Shown: positions 8,807 through 18,114 of the stretch, one piece after another | How positions within the stretch are numbered: the first letter of the stretch is position 1 | Layout: each line of letters opens with the position of its first letter | NCBI GenBank assembly: GCA_015057165.1 | Contig: SVEY01000008.1 | Location: forward strand, 46,140 to 110,139 | Direction of reading: 5' to 3' | From: Lachnospiraceae bacterium | GTDB taxonomy: Bacteria; Bacillota; Clostridia; Lachnospirales; Lachnospiraceae | DNA: 64,000 nt | Translations under genes and position numbers: made by a program | Notes under the pieces: model-generated | Told to the model about the DNA's origin: nothing | What the model saw: the letters and a program-made list of their open reading frames with translations, nothing else | Databases searched by the model: none

Positions 8807-9886
8807 ATGGCTATTACAGCAGCTATGGTTAAAGAATTGCGCGAAAAAACAGGCGCAGGTATGATGGATTGTAAGAAAGCATTAACAGAGGTGGCTGGTG
8901 ATTTAGAGGCTGCTATTGAAGTACTTAAGAAGAGTGGTGCTGCTAAAGCTGAGAAGAAGGCTTCAAGAATTGCTGCAGAAGGTATTGCTAGAGTTGCTAC
9001 TTCTGGAAATGAAGCATGTGTAGTTGAAGTTAATTCTGAGACAGACTTTGTTGCAAAGAATGAGATATTCCAGGAATTTGTTCAGGATGTTGCTGAGAAA
9101 GCTCTTGCATCATCTCTTAATGGCGGTTCTAATGGTGAAGATGTTGAAGAATTATTAGCTCAGACAGGTCTTAAAGATGAATTAGTTGAAAAGACAGCTA
9201 CAATTGGTGAGAAGTTGTCTATTAGACGTTTTGAGAAAGCATCAGGAGATATTGTTGTATCATATATTCATGGTGCAGGACGTATTGGTGTTCTTATTGC
9301 CGCAAGCGGTGATAACAATGATGCTAACAAAGAAGCATTGAATAATATTGCAATGCAGGTTGCTGCTATGAATCCTCAATATATTTCACAAAGTGACATT
9401 TCAGCTGATGAGAAGTCTAAGCTTGAGGATATTGTTAAGGAAAGCGCATTAAACGATCCATTCTCACTTCCTAAGCCAATCCTTATGGAATTAATTGAGG
9501 AAGCTAAAGAGAATCATTGGAGCGATGATGATAAGCAGATTTATGAAGAGAAGAAGTCTAAGATGAACTTCCTTCCTAATTTCTTATCTGAGGATGCTAA
9601 GAAATCTCTTGCTGAAGTTGCACTTAATGCAAAAGAGAAGATTTATGACAACAAGATTTTCAGTGGTCTTGTAAATGGTCGTGTTAACAAGCAATACAAA
9701 GAAATCAGCTTAATGGATCAGGTATATGTTAAGGCTGAAGATGGCAAGCAGACAGTTGCTAAGTATTTAGAATCTGTTGATAAGAATCTTAAGATTACCA
9801 AGATGGTTCGTTTTGAAGTAGGCGAAGGCATCGAGAAGAAGGAAGAAGATTTTGCTGCAGAGGTTGCTGCACAGATGAACTCTTAA
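8807..9886 (+). CDS. tsf: Elongation factor Ts
   Basis: EF-Ts exchanges GDP for GTP on EF-Tu. The UBA-like N-terminus (MVKELREKTGAGMMDCKKAL), the TDFVAKNEIFQEFV contact region (about residues 80-93) and the ending VRFEVGEGIEKKEEDF are clear. At 359 residues it is longer than most EF-Ts proteins (roughly 280-315). The surplus lies between about residues 213 and 288, where the C-terminal dimerisation region carries roughly 40 extra residues rich in Lys, Glu and Asp. The gene is intact and follows rpsB after 31 bases with AATTGGAGG. Confidence 0.97.
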   Translation: MAITAAMVKELREKTGAGMMDCKKALTEVAGDLEAAIEVLKKSGAAKAEKKASRIAAEGIARVATSGNEACVVEVNSETDFVAKNEIFQEFVQDVAEKALASSLNGGSNGEDVEELLAQTGLKDELVEKTATIGEKLSIRRFEKASGDIVVSYIHGAGRIGVLIAASGDNNDANKEALNNIAMQVAAMNPQYISQSDISADEKSKLEDIVKESALNDPFSLPKPILMELIEEAKENHWSDDDKQIYEEKKSKMNFLPNFLSEDAKKSLAEVALNAKEKIYDNKIFSGLVNGRVNKQYKEISLMDQVYVKAEDGKQTVAKYLESVDKNLKITKMVRFEVGEGIEKKEEDFAAEVAAQMNS

Positions 9887-9929
9887 TTGAAACTAATGAT
9901 TTGATGGCCAAGCCATCTTATTTACGGGG

Positions 9930-9989
9930 GTGCATGTATTCTATTATAACTATTTATATAGTTTATAATAGATTGCTTGCACTTTTTTG
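9930..9989 (+). terminator. Terminator after tsf
   Basis: A long hairpin pairs GTGCA (9930-9934) with TGCAC (9978-9982) and an inner TCTATTATAACTAT with ATAGTTTATAATAGA (one bulge), followed directly by six T at 9983-9988. Confidence 0.8.
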
Positions 9990-10003
9990 TAAGGAGTAAT
10001 TTG

Positions 10004-10933
10004 ATGAGTCCAAATAGTGAGAAAAGCATTAATAAGACTGATAATAATAGCAATAATAAAAAGAATCTCAAGAATACGAGAGATAAGAGAAAAAGAGTTA
10101 ACAGAATTAAATATGGAATTATAATTACAGTTACTGTTTCAATTCTAGTTGCGATTATTTCTGTTATTTGTCTTATTGTGGCAGTTGTAAAACTTAATTC
10201 TAGAGTAGACAAAATAGAAGAAGGAAGTTCAACAAAAACTGCAAGTAACGATATTAGCAATGTTAATGCTAATGCACAGAATAATGTTATTGCACCAGAT
10301 GGAACTGATAAGACAAATGTATATCTAACCTTTGATGATGGTCCAAGTGATAATACTGATTCTATTCTTGATACTTTATCAAGATATAATGTTAAAGCTA
10401 CTTTTTTTCTTGTAGCTAAAGAAGACCAGGCTTCAAAAGATAAGATAAAAAGAATCGCAAATGAAGGACATTCTGTTGGTGTTCATTCATATAGTCATAA
10501 GTATTCTGAAATATACTCATCTATAGATGCATTTAAGAATGATGTTAGTTCAATGGTGAATTATCTAGAACCTATTATTGGATATAAACCAAAACTCTAT
10601 AGATTCCCAGGTGGAAGCAGCAACAAAGTTACTAATGTTGATATTCAAGATTGCATTTCATATATTAATTCACAAGGCATGAAATATTATGATTGGAACG
10701 TATCTAGTGGAGATGCTGTAAGTAATGCATATACTGCTGATGAATTAGTTGAAAATGTTATGAAAGATGTGTTAAAATACAAGACATCGGTAGTACTTTT
10801 ACATGATGCTAATGCAAAGGGAACAACAGCCGAGGCTTTACCTAGACTTATAGAGACTTTGCAGGCGGCGAATGTGAACATTTTGCCAATTACAGATAGT
10901 ACACCTCTTGTACAACATGTAGAGGCTAAATAA
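10004..10933 (+). CDS. Membrane-anchored polysaccharide deacetylase (NodB family)
   Basis: The enzyme is predicted to remove acetyl groups from a cell-wall or surface polysaccharide outside the cell. A basic cytoplasmic N-terminus precedes one membrane helix (about residues 37-62). The NodB domain shows motif 1 LTFDDGPSDN (about 108; first Asp catalytic base, second Asp metal ligand), motif 2 HSYSHKYSEI (two metal-binding His), motif 3 YRFPGGSSN, motif 4 YDWNVSSGD and motif 5 LLHDANAK. All metal and catalytic residues are present. The ATG at 10004 has AAGGAG upstream; a TTG at 9977 lies inside the terminator and is rejected. Confidence 0.92.
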   Translation: MSPNSEKSINKTDNNSNNKKNLKNTRDKRKRVNRIKYGIIITVTVSILVAIISVICLIVAVVKLNSRVDKIEEGSSTKTASNDISNVNANAQNNVIAPDGTDKTNVYLTFDDGPSDNTDSILDTLSRYNVKATFFLVAKEDQASKDKIKRIANEGHSVGVHSYSHKYSEIYSSIDAFKNDVSSMVNYLEPIIGYKPKLYRFPGGSSNKVTNVDIQDCISYINSQGMKYYDWNVSSGDAVSNAYTADELVENVMKDVLKYKTSVVLLHDANAKGTTAEALPRLIETLQAANVNILPITDSTPLVQHVEAK

Positions 10934-10955
10934 TAATAAACTGGAGGAAAATATT

Positions 10956-11813
10956 ATGGGATTTTTTAAGGAATTTAAGGACGATTTTTCAGATGCAGTA
11001 AATGAGCTAGTCCCTGATGCTAACTATGATGATTCTGATGAGAATTTAGAGACATCAGATGAAATGGTTGACACACTTGACGAGGAAATTGATGTAGATA
11101 ATGAATTATCAAAGCTGGATGGTTTATTTGAGCAGGTTTCTAAGAAGGTTGATAATAATGAGACAATAGCCGTAACTGATAAAGTTGAGCCTGAGAAAGA
11201 CAAGAAGTCTGATAAGAAAGACAAGAAGGCTGATAAGAAAGATAAGAAAGATAAGAAAGCTGACAAAAAGGAGAATAATACAATGGATTCATTTCAAACA
11301 TTTACACCACAAGACGCAGCAAGTGATAATGCTTCGACATCTGCACCTACTATGTCAACTGCAGCTGCAAGCGATGAGAATGCAGTAATTACAAAGGGTA
11401 TGACAATAACAGGTAATTTAGAGTCAACAGGTTCTATCAATGTTGAAGGAACAATTAATGGTGATATCACATGTAATGGCAAACTTGTTATTACAGGTCT
11501 TGTTGAAGGAAACAGTAATTCAGCTGAATTCTTCGCTGATTCTGCAAGAGTTGTTGGTGAAGTTAATACATCAGGAACAGCTAAAGTAGGTGTTGGTTCT
11601 GTTGTTGTTGGTAATATTGTAGCTACATCTGCTGTAATTGCCGGTGCTGTTAAAGGCGATATTGATGTACAGGGACCAGTTGTTGTTGATACATCAGCTG
11701 TTGTTGTTGGTAATATCAAGTCTCGTTCAGTTCAGATTAATAATGGTGCTGTAATTGAAGGTTTCTGTTCACAGACATATTCAGATGTTGATGTTGAGGG
11801 TGTATTTGGATAA
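10956..11813 (+). CDS. Bactofilin-family polymer-forming protein
   Basis: Bactofilins self-assemble into filaments that position cell-envelope machinery. The C-terminal half (about residues 145-285) has the regular beta-helix pattern of the family, for example GSINVEGTINGDITCNGKL and VVVDTSAVVVGNIKSRSVQI, with Gly/Val repeats about every 17 residues. The N-terminal half is acidic and then very Lys/Asp-rich (about 68-110). Its position between a surface deacetylase and pyrH suggests a link to cell-wall work. The stop overlaps the pyrH start in TAATG, so pyrH is translationally coupled. Confidence 0.88.
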   Translation: MGFFKEFKDDFSDAVNELVPDANYDDSDENLETSDEMVDTLDEEIDVDNELSKLDGLFEQVSKKVDNNETIAVTDKVEPEKDKKSDKKDKKADKKDKKDKKADKKENNTMDSFQTFTPQDAASDNASTSAPTMSTAAASDENAVITKGMTITGNLESTGSINVEGTINGDITCNGKLVITGLVEGNSNSAEFFADSARVVGEVNTSGTAKVGVGSVVVGNIVATSAVIAGAVKGDIDVQGPVVVDTSAVVVGNIKSRSVQINNGAVIEGFCSQTYSDVDVEGVFG

Positions 11814-12508
11814 TGAAAAGAGTATTATTAAAGCTTAGCGGTGAAGCGTTAGCTGGTGAAAAGAAGACGGGCTTTGACGAAGAAACATGTATTAAGGTTG
11901 CAAAGCAGGTAAAAGAAATTGTTGACGATGGTGTTCAGGTTGGAATAGTAATCGGCGGTGGCAATTTCTGGCGCGGTAGAACCAGTAATACTATTGAACG
12001 TACCAAAGCTGACCAGATTGGTATGCTTGCTACAGTTATGAATTGTATATATGTATCTGAGATTTTTAGATATGTTGGAATGGATACAGTTGTTATGACG
12101 CAATTCGCATGTGGAGATTGTTCTGTTATGTATTCTAAAGATGATGCAATGAACTCTCTTGAAAATGGAAAAGTTGTGTTTTTTGCTGGTGGAACTGGTC
12201 ATCCATATTTTTCAACAGATACAGCTACAACACTTCGTGCAATTGAGATAGAAGCAGATGGAATTCTTCTTGCCAAATCAATTGATGGAGTATATGATTC
12301 AGATCCTGCAACGAATCCTAATGCTAAGCGTTATGATACAATTTCTATTCAGGATGTTATAGATAATAGACTTGGTGTAGTTGATCTTACTGCATCAATT
12401 ATGTGCCTAGAGAATGATATGCCAATGTATGTATTTGCTCTTAATGAAGAGGGAAGTATTAAGAAGGCAATCTCAGGAGAATTTAACGGGACAATTGTTA
12501 CAGTTTAG
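11813..12508 (+). CDS. pyrH: UMP kinase
   Basis: PyrH phosphorylates UMP to UDP, feeding RNA and cell-wall precursor synthesis. The 231-residue protein begins with the phosphate-binding KRVLLKLSGEAL and carries the nucleotide-binding blocks GIVIGGGNFWRGR (about residue 44) and FFAGGTGHPYFSTDTAT (about 123), typical of the amino acid kinase fold. The start overlaps the bactofilin stop by one base. frr follows, the conserved pyrH-frr order. Confidence 0.97.
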   Translation: MKRVLLKLSGEALAGEKKTGFDEETCIKVAKQVKEIVDDGVQVGIVIGGGNFWRGRTSNTIERTKADQIGMLATVMNCIYVSEIFRYVGMDTVVMTQFACGDCSVMYSKDDAMNSLENGKVVFFAGGTGHPYFSTDTATTLRAIEIEADGILLAKSIDGVYDSDPATNPNAKRYDTISIQDVIDNRLGVVDLTASIMCLENDMPMYVFALNEEGSIKKAISGEFNGTIVTV

Positions 12509-12521
12509 GGGGAATTCACTT

Positions 12522-13076
12522 ATGGACGAAAGATTAAATAAATATGATGATAAAATGCAAAAGTCATTAAACAATCTTTATACAGAGTATAATTCAATCC
12601 GTGCAGGAAGAGCTAATCCTCATGTACTAGATGGAGTACAGGTTGATTATTATGGTACACCTACACCGATTCAACAAGTTGCAAATGTTTCTGTTCCTGA
12701 ACCAAGATTAATTCAGATTCAACCATGGGAAGCATCAATGGTTAAGGAAATTGAGAAGGCAATTCAGACATCAGATGTTGGAATTAATCCAACTAATGAT
12801 GGAAAGGTAATAAGATTAGTATTTCCAGAACTTACAGAGGAACGTCGTAAAGAACTTGCTAAAGATGTTAAGAAGAAGGGCGAGAATGCAAAGGTTGCTG
12901 TAAGAAATATCAGAAGAGATGCTAATGATTCTTTTAAGAAATTATCGAAAGAAAGTGATATTTCTGAAGATGATATTAAAGAATTAGAAGATGAGGTACA
13001 GAAGCTTACAGATAAATATATCAGTAAGATTGATAGTGCTGTTGATGAGAAGACAGAGGAAATACTTAAAGTATAG
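12522..13076 (+). CDS. frr: Ribosome recycling factor
   Basis: RRF splits post-termination ribosomes together with EF-G. The 184-residue length and the blocks NSIRAGRANPHVLDGVQVDY (about residue 24) and VRNIRRDANDSFKK (about 128) identify it. I chose the ATG at 12522, preceded by AGGGGGAATTC; an upstream in-frame ATG lies inside pyrH. A terminator follows closely, ending the rpsB-to-frr stretch. Confidence 0.97.
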   Translation: MDERLNKYDDKMQKSLNNLYTEYNSIRAGRANPHVLDGVQVDYYGTPTPIQQVANVSVPEPRLIQIQPWEASMVKEIEKAIQTSDVGINPTNDGKVIRLVFPELTEERRKELAKDVKKKGENAKVAVRNIRRDANDSFKKLSKESDISEDDIKELEDEVQKLTDKYISKIDSAVDEKTEEILKV

Positions 13077-13084
13077 TAAGAACT

Positions 13085-13117
13085 AAAGGACACATTGAGT
13101 AACGTGTCCTTTTTTTA
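13085..13117 (+). terminator. Terminator after frr
   Basis: A perfect 9-bp stem AAAGGACAC / GTGTCCTTT with a 10-base loop merges into a run of T (13110-13117). It is a clear intrinsic terminator. Confidence 0.92.
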
Positions 13118-13142
13118 TAAAGATATGAGAGGGGGAATTAAT

Positions 13143-13838
13143 ATGGTACCAAAACATATAGCGATAATAATGGATGGTAATGGAAGATGGGCCAAATCAA
13201 AAGGGCTTCCACGTTCAGCCGGTCATGTTAAGGGAGCGGCTAATATTGAGACTATTGCCAGGGCGATGAAAAAAAGAGGTATTAAATACCTTACAATATA
13301 TGCTTTTTCTACGGAGAATTGGATAAGACCCAAGGATGAAGTTGATAAGCTTATGGATTTACTAGAAGAATATCTTACTAAAGCATATAAGAACGCCGAG
13401 AAAAACAAGATGAGACTTAAGGTTATCGGAAGAAGAGATAATCTTAGTGAAAAAATACAGAAAAAAATCGAAGAAACTGAAGAAGCAACAAGCAAATATG
13501 ACGAATTGGTGCTTCAGGTAGCATTCAATTACGGAAGTCGTGATGAAATAGTCAGAGCTACTAAGGCGATATCTAATGACGTGGCAGAAGGTAAACTTAA
13601 TGCAGATGATATTAATGAAGAGACAATAAGCTCATATCTAGATACGAAGGATGTGCCTGATCCTGATTTGTTAATTAGAACAAGTGGTGAAGAGAGACTT
13701 TCTAATTATTTGTTATGGCAACTTGCTTATAGTGAATTCTATTTTTCAAAAGTGCCTTGGCCTGCTTTTTCAGTTAAGAATTTAGATGAAGCTATAGAAG
13801 AATTTAATAATAGAAATAGAAGATATGGAAATGTATAA
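13143..13838 (+). CDS. uppS: Undecaprenyl diphosphate synthase (isoprenyl transferase)
   Basis: UppS condenses isopentenyl diphosphate onto farnesyl diphosphate to make the C55 carrier lipid for cell-wall synthesis. The signature IAIIMDGNGRWAKSKGLPR (about residues 6-24) contains the catalytic Asp, and the C-terminal SGEERLSNYLLWQLAYSEF block binds isopentenyl diphosphate. The ATG at 13143 has GAGAGGGGG upstream; an in-frame ATG at 13095 lies within the frr terminator. The gene opens the uppS-cdsA-dxr-rseP-ispG-polC run that is also seen in B. subtilis in similar order. Confidence 0.97.
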   Translation: MVPKHIAIIMDGNGRWAKSKGLPRSAGHVKGAANIETIARAMKKRGIKYLTIYAFSTENWIRPKDEVDKLMDLLEEYLTKAYKNAEKNKMRLKVIGRRDNLSEKIQKKIEETEEATSKYDELVLQVAFNYGSRDEIVRATKAISNDVAEGKLNADDINEETISSYLDTKDVPDPDLLIRTSGEERLSNYLLWQLAYSEFYFSKVPWPAFSVKNLDEAIEEFNNRNRRYGNV

Positions 13839-13861
13839 TAATACATTTTCAAGGAGGAAAA

Positions 13862-14707
13862 ATGTCAGATAATAATATAAAAAGTAATGATAGCAAGAAA
13901 TCAGGTTTTGTTCAAAGACTAATATCTGGAATTGTACTTGTTGCAATTCTACTTGTTATTATAATATTAGGTGGTCCCACACTTCTGGTATCAATGGGAA
14001 TAATATCAATTATTGGTATGTGGGAATTATATAAAGTTTTTAATGTACATAAAAAAATAGCCGGAATATTTGGATATATATTTTGTGCCCTGTATTATGC
14101 GAATTTACAATTTGGATTTTTGAGAGAAACATACTTACTATTTGTAATTTTTCTTATTGTTGAACTTGCAATATTTGTATTCTCATATCCAAATTATAAA
14201 ACAGAGCAGATTATGGCGGTATTCTTTGGATTATTCTATGTCGCTGTAATGATTTCATTTATATATCAGACAAGATGTCTGCCTAATAATGGAGCTTTTG
14301 TAGTATGGTTAATATTCTGTTGCTCTTGGGGAGCAGATACTTGTGCATATTGTGTTGGAATGTTATTTGGCAAACATAAGATGTCTCCAAAACTTAGTCC
14401 AAAGAAGTCAGTAGAAGGTGCTATTGGTGGAATTGTTGGAGCTGCACTTATAGCTGCAATATATTTAATTATTGTTAGAAACTTTATGAATATAGTATGG
14501 TTAGATATTGTTATTCTATCTGCAATTGTCGCAGTAGGAGCATTTATTTCAATAATTGGTGATCTTGCAGCATCTGCAATTAAGAGATTTTATGATATCA
14601 AAGATTATGGAAAATTAATTCCAGGTCATGGGGGAATACTTGACAGATTTGATTCTGTAATTATTACTGCACCAATTATATATTTATTATCTTTCTATTT
14701 TGTGTAA
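13862..14707 (+). CDS. cdsA: Phosphatidate cytidylyltransferase
   Basis: CdsA makes CDP-diacylglycerol from phosphatidic acid and CTP at the membrane, the entry to phosphatidylglycerol and cardiolipin. The 281-residue protein has about seven to eight hydrophobic helices. The family signature is seen in SPKKSVEGAIGGIVG (about residue 180) and the C-terminal KDYGKLIPGHGGILDRFDS (about 245). AAGGAGG precedes the ATG. The gene is internal to the isoprenoid/lipid cluster. Confidence 0.96.
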   Translation: MSDNNIKSNDSKKSGFVQRLISGIVLVAILLVIIILGGPTLLVSMGIISIIGMWELYKVFNVHKKIAGIFGYIFCALYYANLQFGFLRETYLLFVIFLIVELAIFVFSYPNYKTEQIMAVFFGLFYVAVMISFIYQTRCLPNNGAFVVWLIFCCSWGADTCAYCVGMLFGKHKMSPKLSPKKSVEGAIGGIVGAALIAAIYLIIVRNFMNIVWLDIVILSAIVAVGAFISIIGDLAASAIKRFYDIKDYGKLIPGHGGILDRFDSVIITAPIIYLLSFYFV

Positions 14708-14751
14708 ATATTTTGGTGTCAATTCATGTATTATTATTATAGGAGAAGAAT

Positions 14752-15891
14752 ATGAGAAAGATAGCTATTCTTGGGACAACGGGTTCTATTGGAACACAGA
14801 CATTATCTATTGTTAGAGAAAAGAAAGATCTTGAAGTAGTTTCTATGTCTTGTGGTTCTAATATCGATTTATTCGAAGAACAGATACGAGAGTTTAATCC
14901 CAAATTGGTTTCTTGTGGAAATGAAGATAAGGCATTAGAACTTAAGAAGAGAATATCAGACCTTGATGTTGAAGTTCTTTCTGGAATGGATGGTCTTATT
15001 GCTGTAGCTACTATACCGGAAGCTGAAATTGTTGTTACAGCAATTGTTGGAATGCTTGGTATTAGACCAACTGTTGCAGCAATTAATGAAGGTAAGGATA
15101 TCGCTCTTGCTAACAAAGAGACCTTAGTTACAGCAGGTCATATAATAATGCCACTTTCCAAAGAGAAGAATATATCTATTCTTCCAGTAGATAGTGAGCA
15201 TTCAGCTATTTTCCAATCTCTTCAGGGTAATGAAGATAATAATATTCACAAGATTCTTCTTACAGCCAGTGGTGGACCTTTTAGAGGTTTTTCGAAGGAA
15301 CAATTAGAGAAAGTTACTTTAGAAGATGCATTAAAACATCCTAACTGGGAGATGGGCAAAAAAATTACCATTGATTCTGCTTCAATGGTTAATAAAGGGC
15401 TGGAAGTTATGGAAGCTAAATGGCTCTTTGGCGTTGACTTAGATAGAATAGAAGTTGTTGTACATCCTCAATCTATACTTCATTCTGCAGTAGAATATGA
15501 TGATGGAGCTGTAGTTGGACAACTTGGACTTCCAGATATGCGACTTCCTATTCAATATGCCCTGTATTATCCTAAGAGACTTCCTATGTCAGGAGATTAT
15601 CTTGATTTATTCAAAGTAAAAGATATGACTTTTGAAAAGCCTGATTTAGATGTTTTTGTAGGATTGAAATATGCATATGAAGCTCAAAGAGAAGGTGGTA
15701 ATATGCCGACTATTTTCAATGCTGCAAATGAGAAAGCAGTAGCATTATTCTTAAATAAAAAGATAAGCTTTACTGATATTTATAGATTAATTGATAATTC
15801 AATGAAAGAAATTGAGTATATCAACAATCCTACTCTTGATGAAATTCTTTATACTGAAAGTGAAGTATATAAGTATTTAGATAATTATTAA
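14752..15891 (+). CDS. dxr: 1-deoxy-D-xylulose-5-phosphate reductoisomerase
   Basis: Dxr converts DXP to MEP using NADPH, the committed step of the MEP isoprenoid route. The N-terminal Rossmann motif ILGTTGSIGTQTLSIV binds NADPH. Metal and substrate residues are seen in LPVDSEHSAIFQ (about residue 145) and in VNKGLEVMEAKWLFG (about 214) with HPQSILHSAVEY. The 379-residue length is normal. Together with ispG two genes downstream it shows that the organism uses the MEP pathway. Confidence 0.97.
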   Translation: MRKIAILGTTGSIGTQTLSIVREKKDLEVVSMSCGSNIDLFEEQIREFNPKLVSCGNEDKALELKKRISDLDVEVLSGMDGLIAVATIPEAEIVVTAIVGMLGIRPTVAAINEGKDIALANKETLVTAGHIIMPLSKEKNISILPVDSEHSAIFQSLQGNEDNNIHKILLTASGGPFRGFSKEQLEKVTLEDALKHPNWEMGKKITIDSASMVNKGLEVMEAKWLFGVDLDRIEVVVHPQSILHSAVEYDDGAVVGQLGLPDMRLPIQYALYYPKRLPMSGDYLDLFKVKDMTFEKPDLDVFVGLKYAYEAQREGGNMPTIFNAANEKAVALFLNKKISFTDIYRLIDNSMKEIEYINNPTLDEILYTESEVYKYLDNY

Positions 15892-15906
15892 TTACGGAGA
15901 GTATAT

Positions 15907-16944
15907 ATGCTTAAGATTATTCTAGCAATATTAATTTTTAGTTTTATTATAATATTTCATGAACTGGGACACTTTTTTGTTGCTAAGAAATGTAATGTTA
16001 AAGTTAATGAATTTTGGCTTGGGCTTGGACCTACTATTGTTGGATTTACCAAGGGTGAGACAAAATACTGTCTTAAACTTCTTCCCTTTGGTGGTGCATG
16101 CGTTATGGAAGGGGAAGATGAAGAAAGTGATGACGAAAGAGCCTTTAATAATAAACCTGTATGGCAGAGATTTTTGATTGTTGCTGCAGGACCATTTAAT
16201 AATTTTATACTGGCTCTTATTCTTTGTGTTGTTGTAGTAGCGACAATGGGTATTGATAAGCCTATTGTTAATTCTGTATCTGAGAACTCTGGCGCATCAG
16301 AGTCAGGCATTATTGCAGGAGATGAGATTACTAAATTAGACAGTTATAATATACATTTTGCTCATGAAGTATCTGCTTACGTATTCTTTCATTCCGATGA
16401 AGATATTAAAGTTACATATGAGAGAAATGGTGAAGAAAACACCGCCTATGTAACTCCTAAATATGATGAGAATAAGGGGAGATATTTACTCGGAGTAAAT
16501 TGGATTCCAGAGTATTATGATGGCAATTTTTTTGAAGATATGTATTATGGAATGTGTCAGATGAAATACTATATATATTCTACATTTAAGAGTTTATCAT
16601 CATTAGTAACTGGAAGAGTATCTATAAAAGAAATGTCTGGACCAGTTGGTATAGTGAAAGTTATTGGTGATACATATGAACAGTCTAAGAGTTCGGGCGC
16701 TTTATATGTACTTATGAATTTGCTCAATTTATCTGCACTGCTTTCTGCTAACTTAACAGTTATGAATCTTCTCCCGATTCCGGCTCTTGATGGTGGAAGA
16801 CTAATTCTATTTATTGTGGAAGCTATTAGAAGGAAAAAGCTTAATCCTAATATTGAAGGTAAAATTCATCTGGTTGGATTTGTCCTTTTAATGGGACTTA
16901 TGATTTTTGTAATGTATAATGATATTGTTAAGATATTCTTTTGA
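15907..16944 (+). CDS. rseP: RIP-type intramembrane zinc metalloprotease RseP/RasP
   Basis: RseP cleaves membrane-embedded substrates such as anti-sigma factors and leftover signal peptides. The zinc site HELGH is in the first membrane helix (about residues 18-22) and the second metal motif appears as NLLPIPALDGGR (about 287-298). One PDZ domain lies between (about 115-200). The 345-residue length and four helices fit site-2 proteases. It sits between dxr and ispG, the usual position in Firmicutes. Confidence 0.96.
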   Translation: MLKIILAILIFSFIIIFHELGHFFVAKKCNVKVNEFWLGLGPTIVGFTKGETKYCLKLLPFGGACVMEGEDEESDDERAFNNKPVWQRFLIVAAGPFNNFILALILCVVVVATMGIDKPIVNSVSENSGASESGIIAGDEITKLDSYNIHFAHEVSAYVFFHSDEDIKVTYERNGEENTAYVTPKYDENKGRYLLGVNWIPEYYDGNFFEDMYYGMCQMKYYIYSTFKSLSSLVTGRVSIKEMSGPVGIVKVIGDTYEQSKSSGALYVLMNLLNLSALLSANLTVMNLLPIPALDGGRLILFIVEAIRRKKLNPNIEGKIHLVGFVLLMGLMIFVMYNDIVKIFF

Positions 16945-17031
16945 TAATTTGACTATAAACCTATAATGATTCTTAAGGGGAGTCTTGTAGGCGAAGGTTT
17001 TTTACAAACCTGTATAGAGAGGGGGATTTAT

Positions 17032-18087
17032 ATGAGTAGAGATAACACTAAAGAAATTCATATTGGAGATAAGGTAATAGGTGGAGGTAATCCTATTCTA
17101 ATTCAGTCAATGACTAATACTAAGACTGATGATGTGGAAAGCACAGTGGAACAGATTAATAAACTATCTAAAGCAGGATGCGATATTATAAGATGTGCAG
17201 TTCCTAATATGGAGGCTGCCAAGGCTTTATCTGACATAAAGAAGAGAATAGATATTCCACTTGTTGCTGATATTCACTTTGATTATAGATTGGCACTTGC
17301 AGCTATTGAAAATGGTGCTGATAAAATAAGAATTAATCCAGGAAACATTGGCTCAACTGATAGAATCAAAGCTGTAGTTGATGCAGCTAAAGAAAAGAAT
17401 ATTCCTATTAGAGTCGGAGTAAATTCGGGTTCTTTAGAGAAAGAGATTGTTGAGAAGAATGGTGGAGTTACTGCTGAAGGTATAGTAGAATCTGCTATTG
17501 ATAAAGTAAGAATAATTGAAGATCTTGGATATGACAATCTTGTTGTTAGTATTAAGTCATCAGATGTACTTATGTGTGTTAAGGCGCATGAATTAATATC
17601 TCAGGAGATTAATTATCCTTTACATGTTGGAATTACAGAATCTGGAACAATTATATCTGGAAATATTAAGTCATCTATAGGCCTTGGACTTATTCTTAAT
17701 CAAGGTATAGGTGATACAATTAGAGTTTCTCTTACTGGAGATCCTTTAGAAGAGATAAAGTCAGCCAAGTTAATTCTTAGAACACTGGGGCTTAGAAAAG
17801 GTGGTATAGAAGTTGTATCCTGTCCTACATGTGGAAGGACACAGATAGATCTTATATCCCTGGCTAATGAGGTGGAGAATATGGTTGCTGATATTCCACT
17901 TAATATTAAGGTTGCTGTTATGGGATGTGTTGTTAATGGACCAGGAGAGGCAAAAGAAGCTGATATAGGAATAGCTGGTGGAATTAATGAAGGCCTTATA
18001 ATAAAAAAAGGCGAAGTTATTAAGAAGGTACCTGAAGATCAGTTGATTAATGAATTGAGATTAGAATTACTTAATTGGAAAGATTAA
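17032..18087 (+). CDS. ispG: 4-hydroxy-3-methylbut-2-enyl diphosphate synthase
   Basis: IspG reduces MEcPP to HMBPP with a [4Fe-4S] cluster, the penultimate MEP-pathway step. The TIM-barrel half contains PLVADIHFDYRLAL (about residue 79). The cluster ligands are the Cys residues of SCPTCGRTQ and of GCVVNGPGEAKEADIG (about 310). I chose the ATG at 17032 because GAGAGGGGG lies just upstream and the family begins near RDNTKEIHIG; an ATG at 16966 adds unrelated residues. The 351-residue length is typical of the short bacterial form. Confidence 0.96.
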   Translation: MSRDNTKEIHIGDKVIGGGNPILIQSMTNTKTDDVESTVEQINKLSKAGCDIIRCAVPNMEAAKALSDIKKRIDIPLVADIHFDYRLALAAIENGADKIRINPGNIGSTDRIKAVVDAAKEKNIPIRVGVNSGSLEKEIVEKNGGVTAEGIVESAIDKVRIIEDLGYDNLVVSIKSSDVLMCVKAHELISQEINYPLHVGITESGTIISGNIKSSIGLGLILNQGIGDTIRVSLTGDPLEEIKSAKLILRTLGLRKGGIEVVSCPTCGRTQIDLISLANEVENMVADIPLNIKVAVMGCVVNGPGEAKEADIGIAGGINEGLIIKKGEVIKKVPEDQLINELRLELLNWKD

Positions 18088-18114
18088 TTCATTTGACGTT
18101 TACCGGAGAATATA

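Noticed and set aside
9977-10003. TTG start extending the polysaccharide deacetylase upstream
   Set aside because: It falls inside the tsf terminator and lacks a ribosome site; the ATG at 10004 has AAGGAG.
11185-11280. Repeated Lys/Asp coding units, possible minisatellite
   Set aside because: Units are irregular and stay in frame as a low-complexity protein linker; there is no exact tandem period.
11294-11719. Minus-strand Thr/Pro-rich open frame
   Set aside because: It is the mirror of the repetitive bactofilin beta-helix, not an independent gene.
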